DNA from: JAUVUV01 sp964548275
GTDB taxonomy: Bacteria; Gemmatimonadota; Glassbacteria; GWA2-58-10
Assembly: GCA_964548275.1 (NCBI GenBank)
Contig: CAZJQI010000011.1
Coordinates: 16,721 to 80,720 of the forward strand
Length of the DNA: 64,000 nt
Direction of reading: 5' to 3'
In this document: positions 45,763 to 55,195 of the stretch, one piece after another
Layout: each line of letters begins with the position of its first letter
How positions within the stretch are numbered: the first letter of the stretch is position 1
Notes under the pieces: generated by a model
Told to the model about the DNA's origin: nothing
Database searches by the model: none
Seen by the model: only the letters and a program-made list of their open reading frames with translations
Program-made: the position numbers and the translations under genes

Positions 45763-47529
45763 CTAATTACCACTGATGCTACTGGAATCTGGTACTACCT
45801 CCGCGAAAGTAAGTGTGTAAGATATCGTCTCATCCTGAATTTTCACAGTAGATAAAAAGCGTAAGGAAATACCTTTAGTTCGCAAGCTTTTTTCCGCTTT
45901 CTCGAACACTCGCTCCTGCTGGGAAGGAATAACAACTATATCATTACTTCGTAATCGTTTACCTGGTTTGCGAGGTTCTGGATCTGGAAAATTAAGGTTA
46001 TAAAAATTAAGACCCCAAAGATAGGTTGAAGATAGCGAAATAAAGTCATGCTTGCCAAGCTTCGCATTTTGGTTATACCAAAACCTTGGTCTTCGTTTGA
46101 GTTCTATGGCTTCGACGGCCTGCATACCTTGAATGACCCGAAGGTATAACCCCCTAAAATCACGATTCTTGGGGCGCTGTGGAATATAGGAAAAGAAAAA
46201 GAAAAAAATTATCAATGAACTAATGAGCGTTGCTCTGCCACGGTGAGAAATATTGATTAAGGCCAACCACAGAAAACCTAAGATTATGGGAACAATAAAG
46301 ATTTTTTGGACAGGTATGAGCTTACTATTTGGGAAAAAGAAATACTGATGAATAAAATTATTTCCCGACTGGTGAAGAATAATATAGACAATAATTCCTA
46401 AGATGAGCGTTTTGCTTTGCCATTTAGATAGCCTTTCAAAGCTATACTGGAAAATGTGGCCAAGAGCCAAAAACATAGGGCCTATGAGATAACTGGCGTA
46501 ATAAGGGTGTTGTAAAAGGGCTCCCCCTAAGAATTCGGGAAAAAGCATGAAACTAAAGAATAATAAAAAGTTTATCTCAAACAGATTATCACTGAAAAAT
46601 TTACCGCCACCTAAACTCAATTTATATCGGATGAGAATGAAAACGCTTGCAATTGAGATAAAAATCGGTAGGAGGAGCCAAAAGGCATTGGGAAGCCAGT
46701 TCTCGACCGGCCTTTCCCATGGAATATTAAAGTGCCCTAAAATTGCTAACTGGTTAAACCTGCCAATGATATGATTCAAGGAAGGTCTAAAGAACCAAAA
46801 ATTACCTCCTACATAGACATTGATCAAGCCCCAAAACATTGTTAGCATGAGAATGCCCAGGAATAACCATCCAAAATGTTTAAATATGTCCCGGACAGTA
46901 AATTTTCCTTTGAACCTCTTCATGGCCAAAATATAGTATAAAAAAACAGTAATAGACATAATCAACCAGAAAAAATTCGTGTGAATGAGTAGGCCTATAG
47001 TTAAACCTGATACCAAGAGCCATGCAGGATGTCGTGACGACTGTGCCGTGCGTGTAAGAAGGGCAATGCTCAAGAGATAGTAAGCAATTCCGGGGCCATC
47101 CACATAATCCCAACCTACAGCATTGAGAAAATATCCGTATCCAGCCATTAAAATGGAACAAAAAAAGGCTGTTGTTGTCGTTGTTGTCTTTCTTAGTATA
47201 TAGTATAAAGAAAATATACATGTATAATAAACGCTAAGGTGTAATACATAGTGGGCTATAAGGGGTGAAAAAATATGGTGGGCTATGAAACCGGGTAAAA
47301 TCCACGAAAGCCGGCTTCCATAGTATGTGTTTAGGAATAGTTGTTCCTGAAAGAGAGGATAATTGTGAAAAAAGCCCAAAGAAACCCAGGCGTCTATTCC
47401 TGGAGGTGAAAAAATCCAGTTGGGATTAGCTGCAAGAAGAAGAAGAGGTGTAACCAGGAGCAGAAAAACATGAAAGTAGGGGTCAATCACACTAAATTGT
47501 GTGCGCATGCCATTAAAGCCTTTCACCAT
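45763..47529 (-). CDS. Multi-pass membrane protein, GT39/PMT-like
   Basis: A 588-residue protein with about ten to eleven hydrophobic segments across residues 15-450 and a C-terminal periplasmic-type tail (~450-588). The overall layout, with a hydrophobic start and a first loop containing short aromatic clusters, resembles polyprenyl-phosphate-dependent glycosyltransferases of the GT39/GT83 class, which decorate glycans outside the membrane. The expected DE/EE motif in the first loop is not clear (PPGIDAWVS). Strongly AT-rich. It may be a transferase or an export protein; the call is tentative. ATG at 47529. Confidence 0.5.
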   Translation of the reverse strand: MVKGFNGMRTQFSVIDPYFHVFLLLVTPLLLLAANPNWIFSPPGIDAWVSLGFFHNYPLFQEQLFLNTYYGSRLSWILPGFIAHHIFSPLIAHYVLHLSVYYTCIFSLYYILRKTTTTTTAFFCSILMAGYGYFLNAVGWDYVDGPGIAYYLLSIALLTRTAQSSRHPAWLLVSGLTIGLLIHTNFFWLIMSITVFLYYILAMKRFKGKFTVRDIFKHFGWLFLGILMLTMFWGLINVYVGGNFWFFRPSLNHIIGRFNQLAILGHFNIPWERPVENWLPNAFWLLLPIFISIASVFILIRYKLSLGGGKFFSDNLFEINFLLFFSFMLFPEFLGGALLQHPYYASYLIGPMFLALGHIFQYSFERLSKWQSKTLILGIIVYIILHQSGNNFIHQYFFFPNSKLIPVQKIFIVPIILGFLWLALINISHRGRATLISSLIIFFFFFSYIPQRPKNRDFRGLYLRVIQGMQAVEAIELKRRPRFWYNQNAKLGKHDFISLSSTYLWGLNFYNLNFPDPEPRKPGKRLRSNDIVVIPSQQERVFEKAEKSLRTKGISLRFLSTVKIQDETISYTLTFAEVVPDSSSISGN

Positions 47530-48039
47530 TAATCTAATCCCCTACATCCAAGCTTTCCGTGAGTTGCATTATTTCGCAACCAAGCATCTTAGGTACTCCA
47601 GAGGCTTGAGTAAAATTCTTAATCATTTGAGACTAAAAGATTTTGCCGAACTCAAATGATAAACTTACCAGGTTCTGATAGAGCACGAGGTCATAAAAGA
47701 CAAAGGCATGCTTCTGGACTCCGTTGTTTTCCAAGAGGATGCACGGCATTCCACCCATAATAGTGTGTTTTCCACCGCCTTAGTACAGTATTTTAACCCG
47801 GATTAAAAGGAAGGTAAGAATTTTTCATACACTATAATCCTCATCTTCGGTTTTATCAAGGAATTCATTTCAAAATTAGCTGCCAAATCCATAGTCATTT
47901 AATCCAACTGAGTCACTACAGCATGATCTGCGAGGTAAGGGCAACTGCACCCTCTTGTGTCTAGCTAGATGGGTGCAGTCCATTGTTTATCTTGCAAATA
48001 GAAAAAATCTATATTATTTATTGTATATTATTCTATAAA
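47530..48039. other. Intergenic region between divergent gene blocks
   Basis: 510 bases separating the minus-strand membrane protein from the plus-strand methyltransferase block. No intact gene is supported. The inverted repeat at 47944-47979 lies close to the plus-strand start. The 47600-47850 part has a broken look, possibly decayed coding sequence, without a recognisable family. Confidence 0.4.
47944..47979. repeat. Inverted repeat upstream of the plus-strand block
   Basis: ACTGCACCC (47944-47952) and GGGTGCAGT (47971-47979) pair perfectly around an 18-base loop that itself contains CTAGCTAG. No T-run follows. It lies 61 bases before the methyltransferase ATG, so could be an operator or an RNA leader hairpin. 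Confidence 0.5.
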
Positions 48040-49104
48040 ATGAAAGAAACTTCCATGAAAACTGAAGAGCACAACCGAAAGCCGAAAAGACAAATTAATG
48101 TACACTATGACAAATCGTGCGTGGTATGCGGCGCATCCGTGCCGGGTGAACACTTTGGAGATGTTAGAGAGCATGAGTACATCACCACCAGCATGACTTT
48201 TCCGGTCTACAGATGCCCGGGGTGCGATCTAATCTATCTCTATCCAAGGCCAGACGTCTCCGAGCTATTCACAATCTATCCTCTCGATTACTACTCGAAC
48301 CATATGGCCATGAATGCTCCGGTGGAGATTAGTAGAAAAAAATCCTTTGTCCAGGAGTTGTTTTTCAGGATACACACAAATAACTACAGAACCAGAATTG
48401 CGCCGTACATCCGCCGAATGCCCAAGGATCGACAGCTTCGCGTGCTAGACGTGGGTTGTGGTGTCGGGGCGCAGCTCGACAGCCTCAAGTACGTGCTGCC
48501 TGAATGCGAAACCTATGGCGTAGAACTGGGCAAGGTCGCCGCAATGAAGGCTAAAAGCAGAGGCCATACCGTCTATCTGGGCCGTTTCGAGGAAATAGAT
48601 CTGCCAGAAAAATATTTCGACGTTATCTTCTCAGTACACGTGATCGAGCACGTCTCTCGTCCCGACCTTTTCCTTAAGAAGTGTCTCGACATCCTTACCG
48701 ACGAGGGCATCGTTATGATCGAGACACCGAACACCGACTGCCTGGACTTCGACCTTTTCAAGAAAAAGCACTGGGGCGGCTACCACCCGCCGAGACATTG
48801 GTATCTTTTCCAATACAGCACTTTCAAAAAATTGGCTGAACGGTTTGGCTGCCACATCGTTGCGCACAGGGCATACCCTATGTCCAATTTTTGGAGTTGG
48901 ACCTGTCACTCATTTTTGATGGATCTGATCGGGAGAAAATTTGCGGACGTGCTTTTTCCGCCCGTCAAAATTCTCTACGGTGGAGTGCGATCTTTTTTCA
49001 TATTGGGCTTTTTCGCAGTATTAGAGCGGATTTTGTTAAAGCTCACAGGTCGTGCCTGCTCTATTTGGATAGTCTTCAGGAAAAATGAGGGTGTGGAAGA
49101 ATGA
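48040..49104 (+). CDS. Zinc-ribbon class I SAM-dependent methyltransferase
   Basis: A 354-residue protein. Residues ~25-65 form a Cys4 zinc ribbon (CVVCG and CPGCD), common in bacterial methyltransferases of the Methyltransf_23 group. SAM motif VLDVGCGVGAQLDSL is near residue 140, and FSVHVIEHVSRP near 200. A C-terminal hydrophobic segment (~300-345) may bind the membrane. Start at 48040 (ATG) is chosen; 48055 is an alternative, neither with a strong binding site. First of three plus-strand genes in an otherwise minus-strand region; the radical SAM gene follows closely. Confidence 0.8.
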   Translation: MKETSMKTEEHNRKPKRQINVHYDKSCVVCGASVPGEHFGDVREHEYITTSMTFPVYRCPGCDLIYLYPRPDVSELFTIYPLDYYSNHMAMNAPVEISRKKSFVQELFFRIHTNNYRTRIAPYIRRMPKDRQLRVLDVGCGVGAQLDSLKYVLPECETYGVELGKVAAMKAKSRGHTVYLGRFEEIDLPEKYFDVIFSVHVIEHVSRPDLFLKKCLDILTDEGIVMIETPNTDCLDFDLFKKKHWGGYHPPRHWYLFQYSTFKKLAERFGCHIVAHRAYPMSNFWSWTCHSFLMDLIGRKFADVLFPPVKILYGGVRSFFILGFFAVLERILLKLTGRACSIWIVFRKNEGVEE

Positions 49105-49144
49105 TGTCCATCCCTCCACAATTACCTTGAAGGAGATTCTATCC

Positions 49145-50281
49145 ATGTCCGAAAAGCAAGCCGGAACATCTGCTTTTCTCAGAAGAGCTCTTCACCTTAT
49201 CAACTCGCGATTCTTATTTAAAAAGCCGCGTCTGTTTTTGCGCACAATTAGAATCGTGGCAATCTACCTGTTCACAAAAAAAAACGTGCCTTGGGACGCC
49301 AATATCGGCATAACCTGCAAGTGTAACCTCGATTGCAACCACTGTTTTGCCAAAACCTTCATGAAAACCGCCGACAGAACCGGGAAAAAGGAACTGAGCA
49401 CAGAAGAGATGGTCGCGGTTATCAAGGAGCAACTCGAACTAGGAGTCATCAATTTCGAGTTACAGGGTGGTGAGCCCTTCCTGCACCCAGACCTGGAAAA
49501 GCTCATCATGGCCTGCGAGCCCCACAGATCCTATATCAACATCAATACTAACGGTATTTTGCTGACAGATGAATGGATTGAAAAGTTCAAGAAGTTGGGT
49601 GTGGACCAAATTGTAGTCAGTATCGACAGCGGCATCCCAAAAGAGCACGACTTGTTCAGAAACAGAGAGGGGTCCTGGGAAAAAGGCATGGCTGCAATCG
49701 AAAAAGCCCTCAAGCATGGTTTCACCGTCACGGTCAACACCACGGTAACTCACGAAAGCCTCTACTCCGAGGGGATCAAAAAGCTCAACGAGTTCTGCCT
49801 CGAGAAAAATGTGGTCAACTGGCTGTTCATCGGCATTCCCATCGGTAACTGGTCCGGCCGCACCGATGTCTTAATCGACGAAAAGGATCACGAGTACATG
49901 GCGGAATTGGCCAGAAAAACCAATAACATGATCCGCCGAGACCTCTCGCCCCATCTCTTTCGCTCCGGCTGTCCGGCCGTGAAGGAGGGCGTGTATATCA
50001 CACCTTACGGCGACGTTCTGCCATGTCCTTTCATTCATATTTCGCTCGGAAATATTCGGGAGCACAAACTTAAAGACATCATCGACCGGGCACTCACTAT
50101 CGACATCTTCAGAGAACACTGCCCGGTGTGCCCGATTGGCCAGGACAAGGAATTCATCCGCAAGTACGGCCACAAGACTTTCAATGCGGCAGAGGTTCCC
50201 CTGGACGGAGAAGAGTTGTTCGGTTTCGAAAAAAAGCTTTCCAAACGCACTGCCCCCTTAGGCATTAATTTTTCACCCTGA
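49145..50281 (+). CDS. Radical SAM enzyme with SPASM-type C-terminus
   Basis: A 378-residue protein with the 4Fe-4S motif C60-x3-C64-x2-C67 (CNLDCNHC) and the GGEPF motif for SAM binding. Its C-terminus carries further cysteines (CPAVKEGVYITPYGDVLPC and HCPVC) like a SPASM or twitch domain. Such enzymes modify sugars, peptides or cofactors by radical chemistry; in glycan clusters they can carry out C-C or dehydrogenation steps. The ATG at 49145 has AAGGAG 9 bases before; the upstream ATG at 49085, which overlaps the methyltransferase gene, has none. Lies between two methyltransferase genes on the plus strand. Confidence 0.86.
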   Translation: MSEKQAGTSAFLRRALHLINSRFLFKKPRLFLRTIRIVAIYLFTKKNVPWDANIGITCKCNLDCNHCFAKTFMKTADRTGKKELSTEEMVAVIKEQLELGVINFELQGGEPFLHPDLEKLIMACEPHRSYININTNGILLTDEWIEKFKKLGVDQIVVSIDSGIPKEHDLFRNREGSWEKGMAAIEKALKHGFTVTVNTTVTHESLYSEGIKKLNEFCLEKNVVNWLFIGIPIGNWSGRTDVLIDEKDHEYMAELARKTNNMIRRDLSPHLFRSGCPAVKEGVYITPYGDVLPCPFIHISLGNIREHKLKDIIDRALTIDIFREHCPVCPIGQDKEFIRKYGHKTFNAAEVPLDGEELFGFEKKLSKRTAPLGINFSP

Positions 50282-50362
50282 CCAGACAGAACTCCGTGCT
50301 GCATCTGTTCCGACTGCTATATCTTCCTGGAAATTATGCCGCCGGGTTTGGAGATAGGTTAG

Positions 50363-51145
50363 ATGCCAAAAAATCTAATTCAGCTTGATCCGCCGGGGAC
50401 TTTCTGTATGAATAGTGCCTTCTTACGGATGATAACCTCGCTGTCCGAGATACGGACGTTCGTCGAGATCGGTCCTGGCGAAGGCAAGCTTTCCAAGCTG
50501 CTTTGTGCCAAGGGACTTATAGGTACAGGCATAGACTTTTCAGAAAAAGCGGTGCAGACATTATCTATGTGCATGCGTGAAGAGATTTCTTCAGGTCTGT
50601 ACCGGATCATCCAGGCGGATTTCGTTGAGAAGGAATTCGAGCTACAAGCCGATCTTGTCTTTTCTATGATGGTGCTGGAGCATGTCGAAAGCGATATCCA
50701 GTTTTTGCTTAAAATGAAACATATGGTCAAGCCTGGTGGAAAAGTTGTCATCGGCGCACCTGCCCGAATGGACAGTTGGGGAGTTGAGGACGAAGTTTCC
50801 GGCCACCTCAGACGGTATGAAAAAAAAGATTTGCAAGTACTATTTGAACGGATCGGGCTTAAAGAAGTTCACGTTTGGTCGGTCGGAGTTCCCATTGCCA
50901 ATTTCTTGTTCGGCCTGAGCAATTTAACCATATCAAGAAGTCATTCTACCGTCCGGAAACATCTGACCAACGAGGAACAAACCAAGCTTAGCGGCCTCCG
51001 TGACGTGCCATATAAAAACCTCTTTCCTCGTTGGACTAGTCTAATTTTGAACCGATACGCCATGGCCCCGTTTTTGTTCGCGCAGCGATTTTTTTTTAAT
51101 ACTGACCTCGGATTGGCCTTGCTTGCATGTGGTAAAACCGAATGA
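50363..51145 (+). CDS. Class I SAM-dependent methyltransferase
   Basis: A 260-residue protein; SAM motif FVEIGPGEGKLSKLL near residue 35 and FSMMVLEHVE near residue 100, Methyltransf_11/23 type. About 200-260 is a weaker C-terminal region. Third gene of the plus-strand block, 81 bases after the radical SAM gene. Convergent with the sulfotransferase gene. The methylated substrate is unknown. Confidence 0.82.
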   Translation: MPKNLIQLDPPGTFCMNSAFLRMITSLSEIRTFVEIGPGEGKLSKLLCAKGLIGTGIDFSEKAVQTLSMCMREEISSGLYRIIQADFVEKEFELQADLVFSMMVLEHVESDIQFLLKMKHMVKPGGKVVIGAPARMDSWGVEDEVSGHLRRYEKKDLQVLFERIGLKEVHVWSVGVPIANFLFGLSNLTISRSHSTVRKHLTNEEQTKLSGLRDVPYKNLFPRWTSLILNRYAMAPFLFAQRFFFNTDLGLALLACGKTE

Positions 51146-51222
51146 CCCACTGATTTTTTTCAACCAAGCGGGCATCTGTATAACCACCTCTTTGTGGCCC
51201 GAGCTAATCATTTATGCTCTGT

Positions 51223-52101
51223 TTAAGAAAAACTGTCGCCATTACCTAATATAACTTGTGATTGTTTAAATATTTCGTTAAAGTATTCGATATCTTCTGC
51301 GAGTAATTCAGTTGCTAACCTAATTTGATCTGGAGGATAATTAAAAGTATTTTTATCTTTATAATACTGGCCCATCTTATCAAAAATATTCCTAAAGAAT
51401 AATATCATTTTTCGCGGAACGACAATCCCCAAGAAGTTAATCATACACTCTCGATTCGCAAGATAAGATATCAATTTGATATTTTTTCGATTACGAGCAT
51501 TAATGATAACATTTTCAAAATTATCTTTTGTAAAGTAATTTGGAATGCCTAAAAAACGTTCAATATATTGAAGGATAAGAAGGGGATCTTTTTTAAAGAG
51601 TTCAAAATTATAAAGCAACAGGTTTTCATCAAAAGCTTTGCGATACGATTCGATTCCTCGAGACAATTGTCCACTTGACAACTCAACTTTATAATTACGA
51701 TCACCTTTCGGAACCGTATAAACTTTAAGAAATTCTTCAAAAGGAGGAACATTCCACATAAAGTTATTCAATTGGCAATATATCGAAAAAGCGAGGTCAA
51801 CAGGGTCTCTTATGCAAATTATCACTTTTACATCAGGACTAAAAGATTTAATTCTATCTATTGTTGATGGATCCATACAATACACAGTGCTAATATCACA
51901 TCCAATTTGTTCCGGCTTCATGCCCCTGTAAAGACGTAAAAACCAGTTGAGACCTCTATGGAAGTTGAGACCAAAATATTCATTATCTTTACGGAATGGA
52001 ACCCAGATGGAAGGATGTTTCTGAAAGTAACGGTACAAAAAGGTAGTTCCAGTCCGAGGCATTCCAGCAACGATGAAGAGAGGTATGTTAGTCTTTGCCA
52101 T
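51223..52101 (-). CDS. PAPS-dependent sulfotransferase
   Basis: A 292-residue cytosolic-type sulfotransferase. The 5'-phosphosulfate loop GMPRTGTTFLYRYFQKHP is at residues ~13-30, and the 3'-phosphate motif IRDPVDLAFS is near 105. It should transfer sulfate from PAPS to a hydroxyl or amino group, most simply on the surface glycan. ATG at 52101 has GAAGAG upstream; the ORF could also begin at 52122. Strongly AT-rich, as is the flippase-like gene upstream (72 bases), which suggests a shared origin for these two genes. Confidence 0.85.
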   Translation of the reverse strand: MAKTNIPLFIVAGMPRTGTTFLYRYFQKHPSIWVPFRKDNEYFGLNFHRGLNWFLRLYRGMKPEQIGCDISTVYCMDPSTIDRIKSFSPDVKVIICIRDPVDLAFSIYCQLNNFMWNVPPFEEFLKVYTVPKGDRNYKVELSSGQLSRGIESYRKAFDENLLLYNFELFKKDPLLILQYIERFLGIPNYFTKDNFENVIINARNRKNIKLISYLANRECMINFLGIVVPRKMILFFRNIFDKMGQYYKDKNTFNYPPDQIRLATELLAEDIEYFNEIFKQSQVILGNGDSFS

Positions 52102-52173
52102 GTTTAACTCTTCGAACTGCATCTTATAGTTTTAGACATAATCGAGCAGTCCACTTGTCTCCAGTAAAGCCGA

Positions 52174-53184
52174 CTATTCCGCACACGGCTGTCTTTTCCG
52201 GGCTTCGCTGTAGTTTTTCCCCATCCGCACGTAGAACAGTCCACCGATCAGAGATAATATTAGAATTATCACTCTCCATATCGCGAAAACAGTAGCTCCT
52301 CCTCGAACGCCGATAATGCTCCAGATAATATCGGCGACAGTTTCTGTCCAGCCAATGTTGCCAGGTGTTACCGGAATAACCCCAGCGAGAAAGATAAAAG
52401 GTGATAATAAAAAACTTGCTACCATGGATTCTTTCCCGTAGAGGTGTAATGCCAGTAATGAAATGCCCGATATAGTGGAAAAATGCCCGATTAGATACAA
52501 ACCGATAATAATAAAAAAAGTTTTCCACTGATCTGTCAATTTTTTTAAACCGTAAAAAAAGTTTTGGATCTGTTTTCCAAAAATCAAACGCTGAAATATT
52601 TTTGAACACAAAGTATATATTTTTTCAAAACGCAATAATAAAATAAGCCCAAGCAGTATGGCGGGCAATAAAGCAATATACCAGAGGTATTGAATCAAAC
52701 CAAAATTAACAAGGAAAGAATATTCACTTGCGCCATGAAAAGAAAAAACAAGCAGAGTCAAAAAAGAAATAAATACAAGACTACCTATTCCCAAAAGACG
52801 ATCTATTAATATAAAGCTGCCTAATTCACTATATCGTATCTTTGTATGAGCTTTTATATAATAAATCCTAACCAAATCAATACCAATTGCTCCAATAAGA
52901 AAATTATTCAAGAAATAAGCTATCAAAACGATTTTGAATGAAAAAAATGTTTGTAAATTGCCTCCCAAAGAATTTACAAAAATTTTTTGCCTCACTGCAA
53001 AAGATATGTAAGATATTAATATCAGAAAAATGATAAAAAGAAGAGTTAATAGATTTTCTTTTTTAATTAAAAAAGAAAGTTTTTGTAAATCCAATTTGCC
53101 CGATACAATCAAGTAAGTAACAAGAGTTAACAGGAGAATTATTTTCAGAATTCGAGTATATGAAGAAAACTTTTTCGTTTGCAA
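52174..53184 (-). CDS. Flippase-like/lysylphosphatidylglycerol synthase-type membrane protein
   Basis: A 336-residue polytopic protein of the LPG_synthase_TM/DUF2029-type 'flippase-like' family, with about eight to nine hydrophobic segments. Family features include FLNNFLIGAIGIDLVRIYYI near residue 95 and PVTPGNIGWTE near residue 280. Members are found in glycan and lipid-linked sugar clusters and are thought to move or modify membrane lipids. The start is a TTG at 53184; GAGGAG lies eight bases before it, and no ATG suits better. Downstream is the sulfotransferase. Confidence 0.75.
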   Translation of the reverse strand: MQTKKFSSYTRILKIILLLTLVTYLIVSGKLDLQKLSFLIKKENLLTLLFIIFLILISYISFAVRQKIFVNSLGGNLQTFFSFKIVLIAYFLNNFLIGAIGIDLVRIYYIKAHTKIRYSELGSFILIDRLLGIGSLVFISFLTLLVFSFHGASEYSFLVNFGLIQYLWYIALLPAILLGLILLLRFEKIYTLCSKIFQRLIFGKQIQNFFYGLKKLTDQWKTFFIIIGLYLIGHFSTISGISLLALHLYGKESMVASFLLSPFIFLAGVIPVTPGNIGWTETVADIIWSIIGVRGGATVFAIWRVIILILSLIGGLFYVRMGKNYSEARKRQPCAE

Positions 53185-53247
53185 AAAAGCAACTCCTCTT
53201 CTGGATAAATTTTGTTGGTTTCTCGCTATGTACTAATTCTTAACAAA

Positions 53248-54057
53248 TCATTGCGGCGTCGTTTTACGGGCCACGGCGAGAATCGAGGTGCCGATAGGCA
53301 GGCGTATTCTTCTACGAATGCACAGTGATTCCATCCACAAGAGCGAGTATAATATTCCGTTGAGTACAGGAACTATTCGTAATTCTGGAGAGACGCGGCT
53401 GTTAGTTGAGGCGCAACAGTCTTGCTTATGAGCTGAAAGCAGGCCAGTCAGTTTTCTGCTTAGCCATACCAACGGATAGATAGTGCACATGTATTCGGTG
53501 ATATACTCTATAGTATATCCTGTATTGACCAGCTTTGATTCAAGTTCTTTCAGTTCGTAACGTTGCCGGTGGGAGCCTTCATCAAAACGGCTCCAGAGCG
53601 ATTGATGGGCTGGCACTGTCACAACCATTATGCCTTTCTCCACCAAAAGCGAGTGCACAGTTGACAGAAAAGGAATATCCTCCGACAAATGCTCGAGCAA
53701 GTCGAAGGCCGCAATAACGTGAAATTTTCCACAAAAAGGCGGCTTGGCCGCGTCGCCCTGGACGAGAATGTTACATGAGCGTGTCTGGGTAAATTGCAGC
53801 CCTTCGAGGAAAAGATCCATACCGACCACATACCCATCTTCGCAGAAGCGCTTAAGCACTCTAAGTGTATTTCCCGTACCACAGCCGATTTCTAGAACGC
53901 GATACCCATGAGGCAAGCCCTTCACGATTTCCTGTAAAGCTTCGGCAATTACGCGATTCCGAGCACGAAACCAGAAGTGCCGGTCCTCGACCTCGAAAAG
54001 CTGCTGAAACCACAAGGGGTCGAATCCTTTTTTCGGTTCGTGTATTCCGTGAAGCAA
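53248..54057 (-). CDS. Class I SAM-dependent methyltransferase
   Basis: A 269-residue protein; N-terminal helices with FEVEDRHFWFRARNRVI (a pattern of this subgroup) then SAM motif VLEIGCGTGNTLRVL near residue 55, and IAAFDLLEHLSED near 115. The start is TTG at 54057, with GGAG seven bases upstream, four bases after the stop of the aminotransferase gene. Part of the minus-strand operon running down from 62.9 kb. Methylates an unknown sugar or lipid. Confidence 0.83.
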   Translation of the reverse strand: MLHGIHEPKKGFDPLWFQQLFEVEDRHFWFRARNRVIAEALQEIVKGLPHGYRVLEIGCGTGNTLRVLKRFCEDGYVVGMDLFLEGLQFTQTRSCNILVQGDAAKPPFCGKFHVIAAFDLLEHLSEDIPFLSTVHSLLVEKGIMVVTVPAHQSLWSRFDEGSHRQRYELKELESKLVNTGYTIEYITEYMCTIYPLVWLSRKLTGLLSAHKQDCCASTNSRVSPELRIVPVLNGILYSLLWMESLCIRRRIRLPIGTSILAVARKTTPQ

Positions 54058-54061
54058 GATG

Positions 54062-55195
54062 CTACTCCAATCGGAAGGTGGTAATCGCCGACACGATATC
54101 CGCCTGCTCCACCTCAGTCAAATCGTTATAAAACGGAAGGCGCAGCAGACGGTCGCTGACATCCTCGGTGACGGGGCAGTCCCCTCTCTTCCCCCCGAAT
54201 TGCTGACCCATTTTGCTCAGATGTAACGGCTGATAGTGAAAGACGCTCTGTATCCCTCTCGCCTGCAAATGCGTGATGAGACGTTGACGCTGCTCCAACG
54301 AGTGAACGAGTAGGTAGAACATATGGTAACCCTGCTCGCAGTGCGGTGGTACGTGTGGCAGCTCAATATTATGCATGTGGGCCCAGTCCGTTAGATGGTT
54401 GTAGTAGTAATCCCAGACACGCTGCCTCGCAACTTGGATCTTCTCTTTGGCCTCGAGCTGGGCGTACAGGAACGCGGCGAGAAGGTCGGAGGGGCAGTAG
54501 CTCGATCCAACGTCGACCCAAGTATACTTATCCACCTGGCCGCGGAAGAACTGGCTGCGGTTAGTACCCTTTTCGCGGATTATTTCGGCGCGGTTGATGT
54601 AGGCGGAGTCATTAACAATGAGAGCTCCCCCTTCCCCACAAGTAAAGTTTTTGGTCTCGTGAAAGCTCAGTGTAGCCAAATGGCCGAAGGTCCCCAGGTA
54701 TTTACCTTTGTATCGGCTGAACAGGCCGTGAGCGTTATCCTCCACAACAGTGATGCTATGACGGTTGGCGATATCGAGGATTGTGTCCATTTCACACCCG
54801 ATTCCGGCGTAATGCACCGGCACGATAACTTTCGTGCGTGGAGTGACCAGCCTTTCCAGCTGAGTCTCATCCATGTTCAGCGTGTCTGGGCGGATATCTG
54901 CGAAAACTGGTCGGAATCCGTGTAACACAAAAGCATTAACAGTAGAAACGAAGGTGAAGGATGGAATGATGACCTCGTCTCTGGGCCTTGCTTCAATAAG
55001 TAGTGCCGCCAATTCAAGGGCATGGGTGCATGAAGTGGTAAGTAAAACCGTAGGGACACCAAGATTCTGCTCTAGAAAAGCCTGGCATTTGTGGGTGAAC
55101 GGGCCGTCACCGGAAATTTGCATTGATTGTATGGTCTTAGATATGAATTTATACTCGTTACCAGTTAAGCAAGGCTTATTAAAGGGGATTTTCAT
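54062..55195 (-). CDS. dTDP-4-amino-4,6-dideoxygalactose-type transaminase (WecE/RffA-like)
   Basis: A 377-residue PLP enzyme of the DegT/DnrJ/EryC1/StrS family. The active-site stretch SFHETKNFTCGEGGAL holds the PLP lysine; this FHETKN form is characteristic of the WecE/RffA branch, which makes dTDP-4-amino-4,6-dideoxy-D-galactose from the 4-keto-6-deoxy sugar. EDNAHGLFSRYKG and IPSFTFVSTVNAF also fit. The ATG at 55195 overlaps the preceding methyltransferase's stop by four bases; the longer start at 55345 would overlap it more. It supplies an amino sugar for later acylation in this cluster. Confidence 0.88.
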   Translation of the reverse strand: MKIPFNKPCLTGNEYKFISKTIQSMQISGDGPFTHKCQAFLEQNLGVPTVLLTTSCTHALELAALLIEARPRDEVIIPSFTFVSTVNAFVLHGFRPVFADIRPDTLNMDETQLERLVTPRTKVIVPVHYAGIGCEMDTILDIANRHSITVVEDNAHGLFSRYKGKYLGTFGHLATLSFHETKNFTCGEGGALIVNDSAYINRAEIIREKGTNRSQFFRGQVDKYTWVDVGSSYCPSDLLAAFLYAQLEAKEKIQVARQRVWDYYYNHLTDWAHMHNIELPHVPPHCEQGYHMFYLLVHSLEQRQRLITHLQARGIQSVFHYQPLHLSKMGQQFGGKRGDCPVTEDVSDRLLRLPFYNDLTEVEQADIVSAITTFRLE

